Positions 1 to 7,659 of a stretch of DNA of 46,209 bases are shown here, in pieces (the stretch's first letter is position 1; every line of letters begins with the position of its first letter). The position numbers were made by a program, and so were the translations under genes. The notes below the pieces were generated by a model. The model made no database searches and was not told the origin of the DNA. It saw only the letters and a program-made list of their open reading frames with translations. The stretch comes from Acholeplasmatales bacterium (GTDB taxonomy: Bacteria; Bacillota_I; Bacilli_A; Acholeplasmatales; Anaeroplasmataceae): assembly GCA_017454375.1 (NCBI GenBank), contig JAFTDB010000002.1:1-46209 (forward strand), written 5' to 3'.

Positions 1-11
1 AGATGATAATT

Positions 12-275
12 ATGCAAAATATTAGACCATCAGCAGAATTAAGAAATAAATATAATGAAATATCAAACTTATGTAAGGAAACTAGAGAACCAGTTTATAT
101 AACAGTAAATGGTCATGGTGACACTGTAATATTAAGTTTAGAACAATTTAATCAAATGCAGGCTGAATTAGAATTATTAAAAATGCTAGCTGAATCTGAA
201 GAAGATGTTAGAAATGGAAGAGTTGCTCCTATCGAAAATACATTTGATGATATTAGAAAGAAGCTTGAGCTATAA
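12..275 (+). CDS. Phd/YefM-family antitoxin
   Basis: Short protein (87 aa) opening with MQNIRPSAELRN, the typical start of Phd/YefM antitoxins, followed by the VYITVNGHGDTVILS strand pair of the DNA-binding Phd fold and an acidic helical C-terminus that would wrap the toxin. Its stop overlaps the toxin start by one base (TAATG), the usual antitoxin-first order with translational coupling. An in-frame ATG nine bases upstream (position 3) is also possible; I prefer 12 because family members start at MxNIRPS. The promoter lies outside the window. Expected role: neutralise the downstream ParE/RelE-like toxin and repress the operon. Confidence 0.88.
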   Translation: MQNIRPSAELRNKYNEISNLCKETREPVYITVNGHGDTVILSLEQFNQMQAELELLKMLAESEEDVRNGRVAPIENTFDDIRKKLEL

Positions 276-583
276 TGAATTATAAAATTATAAGAACTGA
301 TAAATTCAATGATCAATTAACTGATATTATTATGTATATAAGAGATACATTTTCAAAGAAAGAAGCAGTAGACTATCTTAATTATCTTGAAACTATAATG
401 AATAATTTAAAAGAATTCCCTTATATTGGAGTTGTACCTAGATACCAATCCATTGCTAAACAAGGATATCGAGCTATTATTTGTAAGCAAAATATAGTGT
501 TTTATAAGGTCAATGAAGAAACTAAAGAAATAATTTTAAATATTATTGTATCTTCAAAAAGAAATTATATAAACTTAATTTAG
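275..583 (+). CDS. ParE/RelE-family toxin
   Basis: A 102-residue protein with the ParE/RelE superfamily layout: N-terminal YKIIRTDKFNDQL strand and helix, a long helix carrying the NYLETIMNNLKEFPYIG segment, then the GYRAIICKQNIVFYKVNEE strands and a C-terminal IVSSKRNY strand. The family either poisons gyrase (ParE) or cleaves mRNA on the ribosome (RelE); the sequence alone does not decide which. It overlaps the antitoxin stop by one base, so the pair is translated together. It appears full length and intact. Confidence 0.87.
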   Translation: MNYKIIRTDKFNDQLTDIIMYIRDTFSKKEAVDYLNYLETIMNNLKEFPYIGVVPRYQSIAKQGYRAIICKQNIVFYKVNEETKEIILNIIVSSKRNYINLI

Positions 584-592
584 GAACCATTT

Positions 593-1078
593 ATGAGATT
601 ATTATTTGAAATAGATTTAAAAAATTATGATAAAAATGGTAAAGCATTTATTAGACCATCAGCTAGAGCCATTATTATAAAAGATAATAAAATATATATG
701 GTTCATAGCCTTCTATATGATTATTATAAATTCCCTGGTGGTGGAATAGAGCATGATGAATCTAATATAGATGCTTTAATAAGAGAAACTAAAGAAGAAG
801 CAGGTTTAATAGTAATTAAAGATTCTATAAAAGAATATGGTTATGTTCATAGAAAACATAAATCTATTGATCCAAATTATGAGATATTTGATCAAAACAA
901 TTATTATTATCTATGTGATGTAGAAAACAAGATATTAGAACAACAATTAGATGATTATGAGAATTTTGAAAAATACACTTTAGAGCTAGTTGATCCTAGA
1001 ATTGTTATAAATATAAATAGAAATAAAGAACATGGTCCTATAGATTTAGGTATGATAGAGCTGAAGCTAAAGTGTTAG
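593..1078 (+). CDS. Nudix hydrolase, C-terminus frameshifted
   Basis: Nudix hydrolase of 161 aa. The Nudix box is clear: GGGIEHDESNIDALIRETKE followed by EAGL, matching Gx5Ex7RExxEExG, which binds the metal and hydrolyses a nucleoside diphosphate linked to another group; the substrate is unknown. The frame ends MIELKLKC, but from 1063 another frame reads EAKVLELLIKDGYFN and stops at 1110. One extra base near 1061-1062 would join MIE to that tail. So the reported end is probably a 1-nt deletion, real or a sequencing error; the catalytic core is unaffected. It lies 9 bases after the toxin gene and may be carried with the TA module. Confidence 0.85.
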   Translation: MRLLFEIDLKNYDKNGKAFIRPSARAIIIKDNKIYMVHSLLYDYYKFPGGGIEHDESNIDALIRETKEEAGLIVIKDSIKEYGYVHRKHKSIDPNYEIFDQNNYYYLCDVENKILEQQLDDYENFEKYTLELVDPRIVININRNKEHGPIDLGMIELKLKC

Positions 1079-1110
1079 AATTATTAATTAAGGATGGTTA
1101 TTTTAATTAG

Positions 1111-1186
1111 AATTATCGCGAGCCTTCCGACTGGCTTTCTCTGTCATCTGTGCAACATCGAGCTATGGCGTTAGACATGTTTATTC
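1111..1186. other. GC-rich unexplained block
   Basis: About 75 bases between the Nudix gene and the next terminator. Over 63 counted bases from 1117, 34 are G or C (about 54%), clearly richer than the AT-rich surroundings. No start codon with a ribosome binding site, tRNA or known RNA motif was recognised. It may be a foreign scar, or the 5' part of a small RNA ending at the 1187-1222 terminator. Confidence 0.3.
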
Positions 1187-1222
1187 AAGACCCTGTCAAT
1201 TGGCAGGGTCTTTTCTTTTTTT
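1187..1222 (+). terminator. Rho-independent terminator
   Basis: Stem AAGACCCTG (1187-1195) pairs with CAGGGTCTT (1204-1212) around an 8-base loop and is followed by a T-rich run. It ends transcription of the TA/Nudix unit or of a small RNA in the GC-rich block. A degenerate copy occurs at 4600-4632, after the large lipoprotein gene. Confidence 0.85.
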
Positions 1223-1238
1223 TATTTAAAAATAAAAG

Positions 1239-1274
1239 TTGTCCCATGTTTGTCCCATTGTGTGTGGCATAATT
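1239..1274 (+). promoter_or_regulatory. Tandem TTGTCCC box with -10, copy 1
   Basis: TTGTCCCATGTTTGTCCCA starts at 1239: two 7-bp repeats with 11-bp periodicity. Downstream CATAAT (1269-1274) has a TGn extension and is followed by an A-rich start region as in copies 2 and 3. Here the second repeat to -10 spacing is 13 rather than 17. It precedes the lipoprotein gene at 1310. Confidence 0.6.
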
Positions 1275-1309
1275 AAAAAAGAAAATTATTATATGTGGAG
1301 GCGTGACAT

Positions 1310-4300
1310 ATGAAACGTATTTTTGGCTTTTTACTTGTATTATGTGCATTATTTGTTTTAATCTCTTGTGGTAATGGAGTAGATTGGAATGATTCAAATG
1401 GATTTAATAATGCTAAGTATTTAGAATCAACACATAAAGAGGATAACGAAAAGCTTGTTATTAATGTTGATAATAAGGATAAATATTTAAATAATATTAC
1501 GAAGGATAAAATTATTGTTAAGGCTAGAGGTAATAATTCTAGTAGTGATACAAAGGAATTAACTGGTGCTGAATTACAAAAGGATGCTATAAAGGATTAT
1601 GAGCTTTTAGTTGAGGATAATAATATCAAAATTATACTTCCAAGCTATGAGAAGAGTATATATGTAGTTGTATTTAATAAATCTATTACAAAGGATAATA
1701 ATTTTGCTTATGCGTATAATTCACTAATTGAAGATAAACATAATAATCAGCCATATGTAAATATAGAAGATCTTAAATATCTTTGTGGTGATGAAAATCC
1801 AATTTTTATTGTTTATTATAAAAATATAAATATAGCTGATAAAAATAAAATTGAATTTTCTGGGGCTTTTGCTGATTTATCATTAATGAATTGTCAGGTT
1901 GACAGTGAATACATAAAAATTATTACTGATGGTACAATATCAGATGGAGATTTTGGCTTTGTTACACTTAAGGGTGGATTCTTTGAAGGAATTGATACTG
2001 ATATTGATTTATATTTTGCTGTTTATTCTGTAGCTTATCATATTGATTGTAGTACATTAAAATTAGAAAATAATGAATTATCATTTGTCGCGTTATTTTC
2101 AAATAAATCATTTGATAATATAGGTGTTGATAATGTAAATTTTGATCCTTTTGATATTTCTAAGGTTGAAATTGTAGGTGAAAAGAAGGATGGCTTAAAA
2201 ATATATATACCATTTGAGGGTACATTTGATGAAGTATTATCTAAGCTTGCATTTGGGAAAATAGTTGTTGATGAGGATTTAACTGATAATTTATCAGGTA
2301 TGGAAATTTCATTCGATATTAATTTTCCAACATTTGACCTATATTCTGAATTAAAAGGAAAGGATTTAATTATTCATTTTAGATATCATGATGTTATTAC
2401 AAATGATATCAAAATGGATAATATCCAAATAGAAAGCTCTAATTTAAGGCTTACTGGTGATAATGCTAATGCAGCATTAAAAGAAATAATTGAGGTATCT
2501 AATGGATTTGATTATATTATTGAAACATCTGAGGAATTAGACGAGGTAGATGGTACATTTAAGATTGTCTCTGAAAACCCAATATTTAAAACATTATGGG
2601 GCGTAGAACAAAATATTCCACCTTTATATTTTGGATGTACAAATGATAATAAGGTTGTTTTACAATCATATCTAAAGGGTGAATATGAAGAATCATTCTC
2701 TGAAACTATGATTACTGCAAAGCCAGATGTTGATACAGTTGCTCATGTATTACAATTTGCTGGATATGCAGCACAGCTTGGTGTAGCAATTTATAAGGCA
2801 GATGCATTCCAAATAATCGGCTCTGTTATGAATATTGCTCAGCTATTTGGCCTAACTGGTAAGAGTGGTGAACCTACTATACAGGATGTATTAAATAAAC
2901 TTCAAGATATGGATAATCAATTAAAGGCTATCGATAGAAAAATGGATGCCTTAAAGCAACAAATGCTAGATAGCACAACTGCTATACAGCTTGGTGTTGA
3001 TAAAATATTATTTAATCAATATCGTTCAACTTGGGATTCATTCTATGAAAATTATATTGAAAAGATAGAGGATTTATTAAGAAATTATACTACTGATGTT
3101 AGAACATATTATGTTAATTTTGTTAGAAATACAGATGATGTAGCATTAGAATTAAAATATTTTACAACAAACGATAATAAAACAATATTAAGTATGGAAA
3201 ATCCTGATGATCCTAATCATTCACTTGAGGGATATCCATTCGCATCAAGTAAGAGTGTAACAATAAATAAATCATATTTTACTGAGGCTGCAGATTTAAC
3301 ACGTAGAAGCCAAGGCTATAGTGAAGATTTCGATAATTTGTTCAGAAAATGCTTAAAGAATAATTTAAAGGCTTCATATCCTGATTTATCAGATGCAGAT
3401 TTTGATAGCTTATTTACTGATGTTTATGGTCATATTGCAGGTTTAGCTCAATTTAGTGCAGTAAAAGCTGACACTGCTAAAAATATGAGAAATCTATTTG
3501 TAGATTTTGCAAAGCAATTATCAGGTAAGGCAACTGGTACATCTAAGATGGTTTATTATTATAAAATGCTAGAATCATTATATAATTTCCAAAGTGAAGC
3601 AGAAGCTGAAATGAAGCAATTTAGAGTTAATATGAAAAAGCTATTAGATGAATATGCAGGATATGCAACTATAATGGCACAATTCTGTTCAGGTATAGAT
3701 AAAAGTGAAATTACAAATTCTTATAATGATGCATATGAATATATTAAGAATAATGATAATATGAGAAAGGTTGGACAAAACCAGGATTATTGTTACACAA
3801 TAAATTCAAATATAGCGGCTAATGTAGTAAGATGCTCATTTGACAAGGGATTTAATGATGCAGGAAAGAATAAGTGTTCATTCTGGTATAATTATAAAAC
3901 ATATAATGAAGAAACTGATCAAACTATAGATGTAGTTAATAATTCTAAATTATTATCAGATGCTAATTTAAGTATTATTCATGCACGTGCTGTAAATATA
4001 CTTCAGTATAGTGGACAATCTGGAGATGTATCATTATTCTCATATTTCCAATCTAAAGGAATAATCACTTCAAATATGAAAAAGAAATATAATGGAACTC
4101 AAGCAATTACTTCATATACTGGTATTAATGATCCTTCAACATCTAGCTTTAATGTAATATGTACATCAATTGGTGTTGGTAATTACTTCGATTATGGAAC
4201 GACTTATTCATATAAGGGCTCTAGGGAAAGTGACTGTTGGAGTGCAAGAGAGGCTTCTGGTACAATATTCGATTTAGCATCAAATAAATCAGCAGATAAT

Positions 4301-4417
4301 CATATTAATCGTATGGCAAGATATGATGAATCACATTGGTATTGGAGTACAGATGAGCATTGGGCATTCGAAGAATACATAACTGGTAAAATAGCTTTTG
4401 CAATTATAAGAGCTTAA
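1310..4417 (+). CDS. Large surface lipoprotein, unknown function
   Basis: A 1,035-residue protein beginning with a lipoprotein signal: MKR, a hydrophobic stretch and the lipobox LISC with Cys20. GGAGG lies 9 bases before the ATG. Residues about 40-470 look mostly beta and acidic. Residues 477-514 form a hydrophobic stretch (VLQFAGYAAQLGVAIY, then QIIGSVMNIAQLFGLTG), followed by a predicted coiled coil at about 522-560 (LNKLQDMDNQLKAIDRKMDA) and a long helical region to about 810. The C-terminus is Trp/Tyr rich. I recognise no family. The hydrophobic hairpin plus coiled coil recalls alpha-helical pore-forming toxins, but that is inference only. It is monocistronic between two related terminators, behind a tandem TTGTCCC promoter. 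Confidence 0.8.
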   Translation: MKRIFGFLLVLCALFVLISCGNGVDWNDSNGFNNAKYLESTHKEDNEKLVINVDNKDKYLNNITKDKIIVKARGNNSSSDTKELTGAELQKDAIKDYELLVEDNNIKIILPSYEKSIYVVVFNKSITKDNNFAYAYNSLIEDKHNNQPYVNIEDLKYLCGDENPIFIVYYKNINIADKNKIEFSGAFADLSLMNCQVDSEYIKIITDGTISDGDFGFVTLKGGFFEGIDTDIDLYFAVYSVAYHIDCSTLKLENNELSFVALFSNKSFDNIGVDNVNFDPFDISKVEIVGEKKDGLKIYIPFEGTFDEVLSKLAFGKIVVDEDLTDNLSGMEISFDINFPTFDLYSELKGKDLIIHFRYHDVITNDIKMDNIQIESSNLRLTGDNANAALKEIIEVSNGFDYIIETSEELDEVDGTFKIVSENPIFKTLWGVEQNIPPLYFGCTNDNKVVLQSYLKGEYEESFSETMITAKPDVDTVAHVLQFAGYAAQLGVAIYKADAFQIIGSVMNIAQLFGLTGKSGEPTIQDVLNKLQDMDNQLKAIDRKMDALKQQMLDSTTAIQLGVDKILFNQYRSTWDSFYENYIEKIEDLLRNYTTDVRTYYVNFVRNTDDVALELKYFTTNDNKTILSMENPDDPNHSLEGYPFASSKSVTINKSYFTEAADLTRRSQGYSEDFDNLFRKCLKNNLKASYPDLSDADFDSLFTDVYGHIAGLAQFSAVKADTAKNMRNLFVDFAKQLSGKATGTSKMVYYYKMLESLYNFQSEAEAEMKQFRVNMKKLLDEYAGYATIMAQFCSGIDKSEITNSYNDAYEYIKNNDNMRKVGQNQDYCYTINSNIAANVVRCSFDKGFNDAGKNKCSFWYNYKTYNEETDQTIDVVNNSKLLSDANLSIIHARAVNILQYSGQSGDVSLFSYFQSKGIITSNMKKKYNGTQAITSYTGINDPSTSSFNVICTSIGVGNYFDYGTTYSYKGSRESDCWSAREASGTIFDLASNKSADNHINRMARYDESHWYWSTDEHWAFEEYITGKIAFAIIRA

Positions 4418-4476
4418 ATTTAAAAATGTTTTGAAGCCCTATAGGTTTTAGTATATCGGTTATTCTATTAACTTGA

Positions 4477-4554
4477 ATTTATGATTTAGAAAAAACCGAA
4501 TACTGGAAGCATACAGATTTAGTTGGTAGATTTTATCAAGTATTTGTTATATAA
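4477..4554 (+). pseudogene. Possible C-terminal gene relic
   Basis: A 25-codon open stretch ending in TAA reads LEKTEYWKHTDLVGRFYQ and then VFVI. This has protein-like composition in an otherwise non-coding spacer, but no start codon or ribosome binding site and a stop just upstream. It may be the tail of a decayed gene, or chance. Confidence 0.2.
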
Positions 4555-4599
4555 ATATGCTTACAAATAAGAAATGACATAAAACATAAGTATGAATGA

Positions 4600-4632
4600 C
4601 CTTGTCAAATTTGGCAGGGTCTTTTATTTTTG
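4600..4632 (+). terminator. Rho-independent terminator
   Basis: GACCTTG (4600-4606) pairs with CAGGGTC (4617-4623), one T-G wobble, followed by TTTTATTTTT. Its sequence resembles the terminator at 1187-1222, so this hairpin type brackets the large lipoprotein gene. Confidence 0.75.
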
Positions 4633-4659
4633 TCTTAATTCAACAAGCCCATTCCAACC

Positions 4660-4685
4660 AACATTATATGTTGGGGATTTTTTCT
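4660..4685 (+). terminator. Second hairpin with T-run
   Basis: CCAACAT (4660-4666) and ATGTTGG (4670-4676) pair around a 3-base loop, followed by a six-T run at 4680-4685. It would back up the terminator at 4600 just before the next promoter. Confidence 0.55.
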
Positions 4686-4696
4686 TATTATCAAAC

Positions 4697-4725
4697 TTGA
4701 CAATAGGGGATATATACCCTATAAT
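4697..4725 (+). promoter_or_regulatory. Consensus promoter with operator-like palindrome
   Basis: TTGACA (4697-4702), 17 bases, TATAAT (4720-4725): a perfect sigma-A type promoter. The spacer holds TAGGG-8bp-CCCTA (4704-4721), an inverted repeat that also covers the start of the -10. A repressor bound there would block polymerase; the HTH protein encoded at 5007 is the obvious candidate for autoregulation (inference). Confidence 0.8.
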
Positions 4726-4749
4726 ATTGTTAGGAAAGGAGAGTAAAAA

Positions 4750-5004
4750 TTGCCAACTATTTCGTCGTTTTATGGCATACTGATACTAATGCATTTAACT
4801 AGGAAAGAGCATAATCCGCCACATATACATGCTATATATGGTGAATATGAAGCAACTTTTTACATTGATGATGGAGAAATATTTGATGGCTATTTTCCTA
4901 AAAATGGCAAAGTATTAGTAAAAGAGTTTATTTTGAAGTACAAAAATGAATTGAAGGAGATGTGGGATAATGAAGTGTACAAAAAACTTCCACCACTACA
5001 GTAA
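4750..5004 (+). CDS. DUF4160 family protein, candidate toxin
   Basis: An 84-residue protein starting MPTISSFYGILI and containing HNPPHIHAIYGEYEA, the hallmark of DUF4160. The start is TTG at 4750, chosen because MPTIS is the conserved family start and AGGAAAGGAG lies 7-8 bases upstream. DUF4160 genes usually sit next to DUF2442 genes, as here (2-base gap), and the pair is generally regarded as a putative toxin-antitoxin module. The biochemical activity is unknown. The His-rich HNPPHIHA segment could bind metal or act catalytically (inference). Confidence 0.82.
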   Translation: MPTISSFYGILILMHLTRKEHNPPHIHAIYGEYEATFYIDDGEIFDGYFPKNGKVLVKEFILKYKNELKEMWDNEVYKKLPPLQ

Positions 5005-5006
5005 TT

Positions 5007-5468
5007 ATGCAAAAGGCTATTAAACTAATCTTAAAAGAGAATACAACCTTTGACATGTTTTTTCTTGATGAAACTGTAAAGAGATACGATATATTATCAT
5101 TAGCAGATAAGTTTCCACAATTAAATGAATTAAAGAGCAGAAAGTTGTTTTTAAAAGGACATCTTTTGGGATGGAGTGGAGTTGTCTGGAATGAAGAATT
5201 AGATGTATCTGCTGAAACAGTCTATGAAGAAGGAATAGATGTCACAAATGAATATGATGATACAAATATATTGAACATTGTCATAGGGTATAAAATTAAA
5301 GAAAAAAGACTTCAAAAAGAAATGTCTCAAGAAGAATTAGCCTTGAGAGCTAAGATAGATCAATCAGATTTATCTAAAATTGAAAGAGGCACTTTAAATC
5401 CATCAGTAAAAATTTTAAATAAAATTGCTTCAGGCTTAAGTTTAAAACTTAAGCTCTCTTTTGAATAG
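5007..5468 (+). CDS. DUF2442-HTH fusion, candidate antitoxin/repressor
   Basis: A 153-residue two-domain protein. The N-terminal 75 residues (TVKRYDILSLADKFPQLNEL, then GWSGVVWNEELDVSAETVYE) match DUF2442. Residues about 95-150 form an XRE-type helix-turn-helix (IKEKRLQKEMSQEELALRAK, then SDLSKIERGTLNPSVKILNKI). Stand-alone DUF2442 proteins lack the HTH, so this is a fused antitoxin/repressor form. It follows the DUF4160 gene by two bases in one operon and probably binds the palindrome at 4704-4721. No strong ribosome binding site is visible, consistent with translational coupling. Confidence 0.82.
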   Translation: MQKAIKLILKENTTFDMFFLDETVKRYDILSLADKFPQLNELKSRKLFLKGHLLGWSGVVWNEELDVSAETVYEEGIDVTNEYDDTNILNIVIGYKIKEKRLQKEMSQEELALRAKIDQSDLSKIERGTLNPSVKILNKIASGLSLKLKLSFE

Positions 5469-5547
5469 CATTTTGAGAAAAATCATCATTTTTTGGTAAA
5501 AAACGACGGACTATTTAGCGAATTTGATAAAAATATAGATATATAAT

Positions 5548-5577
5548 AAGTCTCATCATTTCTGATGAGGCTTTTTT
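5548..5577 (+). terminator. Rho-independent terminator
   Basis: AAGTCTCATCA (5548-5558) pairs with TGATGAGGCTT, loop TTTC, then a T-run. The T-run runs straight into the tandem TTGTCCC box of the next operon. Confidence 0.9.
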
Positions 5578-5615
5578 GTCCCATGTTTGTCCCAATACAT
5601 GTGATATTCTATAAT
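5576..5615 (+). promoter_or_regulatory. Tandem TTGTCCC box promoter, copy 2
   Basis: TTGTCCCATGTTTGTCCCA starts at 5576. The second repeat supplies TTGTCC (5587-5592) as a -35, 17 bases before a perfect TATAAT (5610-5615). The geometry of 7-bp repeats with a 4-bp spacer overlapping the -35 is that of PhoB/OmpR-family boxes. It drives the YhhN-ADH-GGDEF operon. Confidence 0.7.
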
Positions 5616-5639
5616 TAGAAAAAAAGTAAACTTTTTTTA

Positions 5640-5668
5640 TTGTACATTTTGTGATATCATAATATAAA
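5640..5668 (+). promoter_or_regulatory. Possible second promoter
   Basis: TTGTAC (5640-5645), 17 bases, TATAAA (5663-5668), ending 27 bases before the ATG at 5696. It may give basal expression independent of the tandem box upstream. Confidence 0.45.
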
Positions 5669-5695
5669 GGTATTTGCGTTTCGGAGGTGCTATTT

Positions 5696-6397
5696 ATGGT
5701 AGCTTGTTTTATCATTGTCGGAATAGCTCTTGCATTATTGGTTTATTACATAATCATTAAATGCCAAAAATATGATTTAAAAGAATTATTTTTTAAAACA
5801 ATTATATCGACACTTTTTGTTGTTTTGGCATTAGTAGCTACTTATAATTCTGGCAAATTTACGATTTTTAATCTATTTGTAATAATAGGATTAGTACTAG
5901 GGTTAATCGGTGATATTCTACTTGATTTAAAGAATATCGATTTAGAAAGAACTGTTGGTTATACATATGGTGGCTTTGTTGCTTTCGGACTTGGTCACAT
6001 TATGTATATGACAGGTCTAATAATGACATATTTCAAAGGTAATGCATTATTCATTATTTGCCCTATTATTTTAGACATAATCATTTCAATTATAACATTA
6101 GTAATGGAAAAACCATTGAAGCTTAATTATGGTAGCATGAAGCCTACTGTATTTTGTTATGCATTATGCTTATTTGGTACATTCTCATTTGCATTATCTC
6201 TAGCAATTCAAAATGGCTTTGCTGTAACATCACTTAATATGTTCTTAGTAGGTGCTACCTTATTTGCAATATCTGATTTAGTATTGTCAGGAACATATTT
6301 TGGTAAAGATAAGGAAAGACCAATTGATTTTATTATGAATTATATTCCATATTATGGAGCACAATATGTAATTGCATTTTTATTGTTATTCTTATAG
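5696..6397 (+). CDS. YhhN/TMEM86-family membrane protein (lysoplasmalogenase-like)
   Basis: A 233-residue protein with about eight membrane segments and the YhhN signatures: LIGDILLDL, GHIMYM and LFAISDLVLSGTYF with conserved acidic residues inside the membrane. Characterised relatives (TMEM86, bacterial YhhN) hydrolyse the vinyl-ether bond of lysoplasmalogens; that this member does so is inferred. The start is ATG 5696, eight bases after GGAGG; an upstream GTG at 5687 lies inside that site. First gene of an operon with an iron alcohol dehydrogenase (18-base gap) and a GGDEF protein. A role with aldehydes released from plasmalogens, reduced by the ADH, is an attractive guess. Confidence 0.8.
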   Translation: MVACFIIVGIALALLVYYIIIKCQKYDLKELFFKTIISTLFVVLALVATYNSGKFTIFNLFVIIGLVLGLIGDILLDLKNIDLERTVGYTYGGFVAFGLGHIMYMTGLIMTYFKGNALFIICPIILDIIISIITLVMEKPLKLNYGSMKPTVFCYALCLFGTFSFALSLAIQNGFAVTSLNMFLVGATLFAISDLVLSGTYFGKDKERPIDFIMNYIPYYGAQYVIAFLLLFL

Positions 6398-6415
6398 TAA
6401 AAAGGAGATTCAATT

Positions 6416-7627
6416 ATGATTTGGGCTTTAAAGAAGTGTTATTATAGAACATCTCAAAAATTATTAAAATTCGCAATGCGATTTATGGATTGGAAGGAAC
6501 CAGTCCTACTTGAAGGAGAAGGTGCAGTATTAAGACTTCCTTCCTTCATTAAAGACAAAGGTGTTAAGAAAGTATTAATAGTAACTGATAAAGGATTAAT
6601 GAGTCTTAATATGCTTGATCCCATGATTGAAGGATTAAAAAAGGAAGACATTGAATATGTCATCTTTGATGGCGTTCAACCAAATCCAACTATTAATAGT
6701 ATTGAAGAATGTAAGGATGTCTATAACAATAATAATTGTGAAGGCATCATCGCCTTTGGTGGTGGCTCACCAATCGACTGTGCGAAGGCTGCGGCAGCTA
6801 GAGTAGTTAAGCCTAAACAATCAGTTAGAAAGATGAGAGGATACTTGAAAGTTCATAAAAAGCTTCCTCCATTCTTTGCTGTACCAACTACGGCAGGAAC
6901 AGGATCAGAGGTTACACTTGCGGCTGTTGTGACTGATTCAGAAACACATGAAAAGAACGCAATCGCTGATACATGCTTAAGACCAAAATATGCGGTACTA
7001 GATCCACTATTAACTATTGGCCTTCCACCTCATATTACATCAACAACCGGAATGGACGCTATGACTCATGCGGTTGAAGCATATATTGGTAAGAGTAATG
7101 TCAAATCAACATTTAGATATGCAGAAGAAGCTACAAAATTAATTTATGATAATCTAGAAAAGGCATATAATAATGGCAAGAATGTTGAGGCTAGAAAGAA
7201 TATGCTAAAGGGTTCTTATTATGCAGGTAATGCATTCACAAGAGCGTTTGTTGGTTATGTTCACGCAATAGCTCATAATCTAGGTGGACTATATAATACA
7301 CCACATGGACTTGCTAACGCTGTTATCCTACCATATGTATTAAAGTGGTATGGGGCAAGTGCTCACAAGAGACTTGCAAAGCTAGCTGATATCATTGGTA
7401 TTACAAATGATAAGATGACATTAGAAGAAAAGGCTAATGCATTCATATCTGAAATTGAAAGAATGAATAAGGCAATGAACATTCCTGATAAATTTGATTT
7501 TATCAAGGAAGAGGATATTCCTGTTATAGTTTCTAGAGCACTAAAGGAAGGCAATCCAGGATATCCAGTACCAAAGATTATGAATAAAGCTGAATGTGAA
7601 AAGCTTATTAGAAAGATAATGAAATAA
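6416..7627 (+). CDS. Iron-containing alcohol dehydrogenase
   Basis: A 403-residue member of the Fe-ADH family. NAD-binding GGGSPIDCAKAAA and PTTAGTGSEVT are present. Metal ligands appear in GMDAMTHAVEAY (Asp and His) and in HAIAHNLGGLYNTPHGLANA (two His). The length matches the family. It reduces aldehydes or oxidises alcohols with NAD(P)H in the cytosol; the substrate cannot be read from sequence. AAAGGAGAT precedes the ATG. It sits between the YhhN-like gene and the GGDEF gene in one transcription unit; the pairing with YhhN suggests a long-chain aldehyde substrate (inference). Confidence 0.92.
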   Translation: MIWALKKCYYRTSQKLLKFAMRFMDWKEPVLLEGEGAVLRLPSFIKDKGVKKVLIVTDKGLMSLNMLDPMIEGLKKEDIEYVIFDGVQPNPTINSIEECKDVYNNNNCEGIIAFGGGSPIDCAKAAAARVVKPKQSVRKMRGYLKVHKKLPPFFAVPTTAGTGSEVTLAAVVTDSETHEKNAIADTCLRPKYAVLDPLLTIGLPPHITSTTGMDAMTHAVEAYIGKSNVKSTFRYAEEATKLIYDNLEKAYNNGKNVEARKNMLKGSYYAGNAFTRAFVGYVHAIAHNLGGLYNTPHGLANAVILPYVLKWYGASAHKRLAKLADIIGITNDKMTLEEKANAFISEIERMNKAMNIPDKFDFIKEEDIPVIVSRALKEGNPGYPVPKIMNKAECEKLIRKIMK

Positions 7628-7659
7628 TTGTTTAAAATTAATGAATTGGAAGTGTTATT

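Larger units (their letters stand above)
4418..4749. other. 332-bp intergenic region with terminators and promoter
   Basis: No intact gene. It holds a possible gene-end relic (4477-4554), two terminator-like hairpins (4600-4632 and 4660-4685) and a near-consensus promoter with operator for the downstream pair. Confidence 0.6.

Noticed and set aside
1185..1397. Minus-strand open frame over the lipoprotein promoter
   Set aside because: It covers a terminator, the tandem box and the lipoprotein signal peptide; no ribosome binding site and unlikely composition.
4592..4783. Plus-strand open frame in the 4418-4749 spacer
   Set aside because: It spans two terminators and a consensus promoter and overlaps the DUF4160 start.
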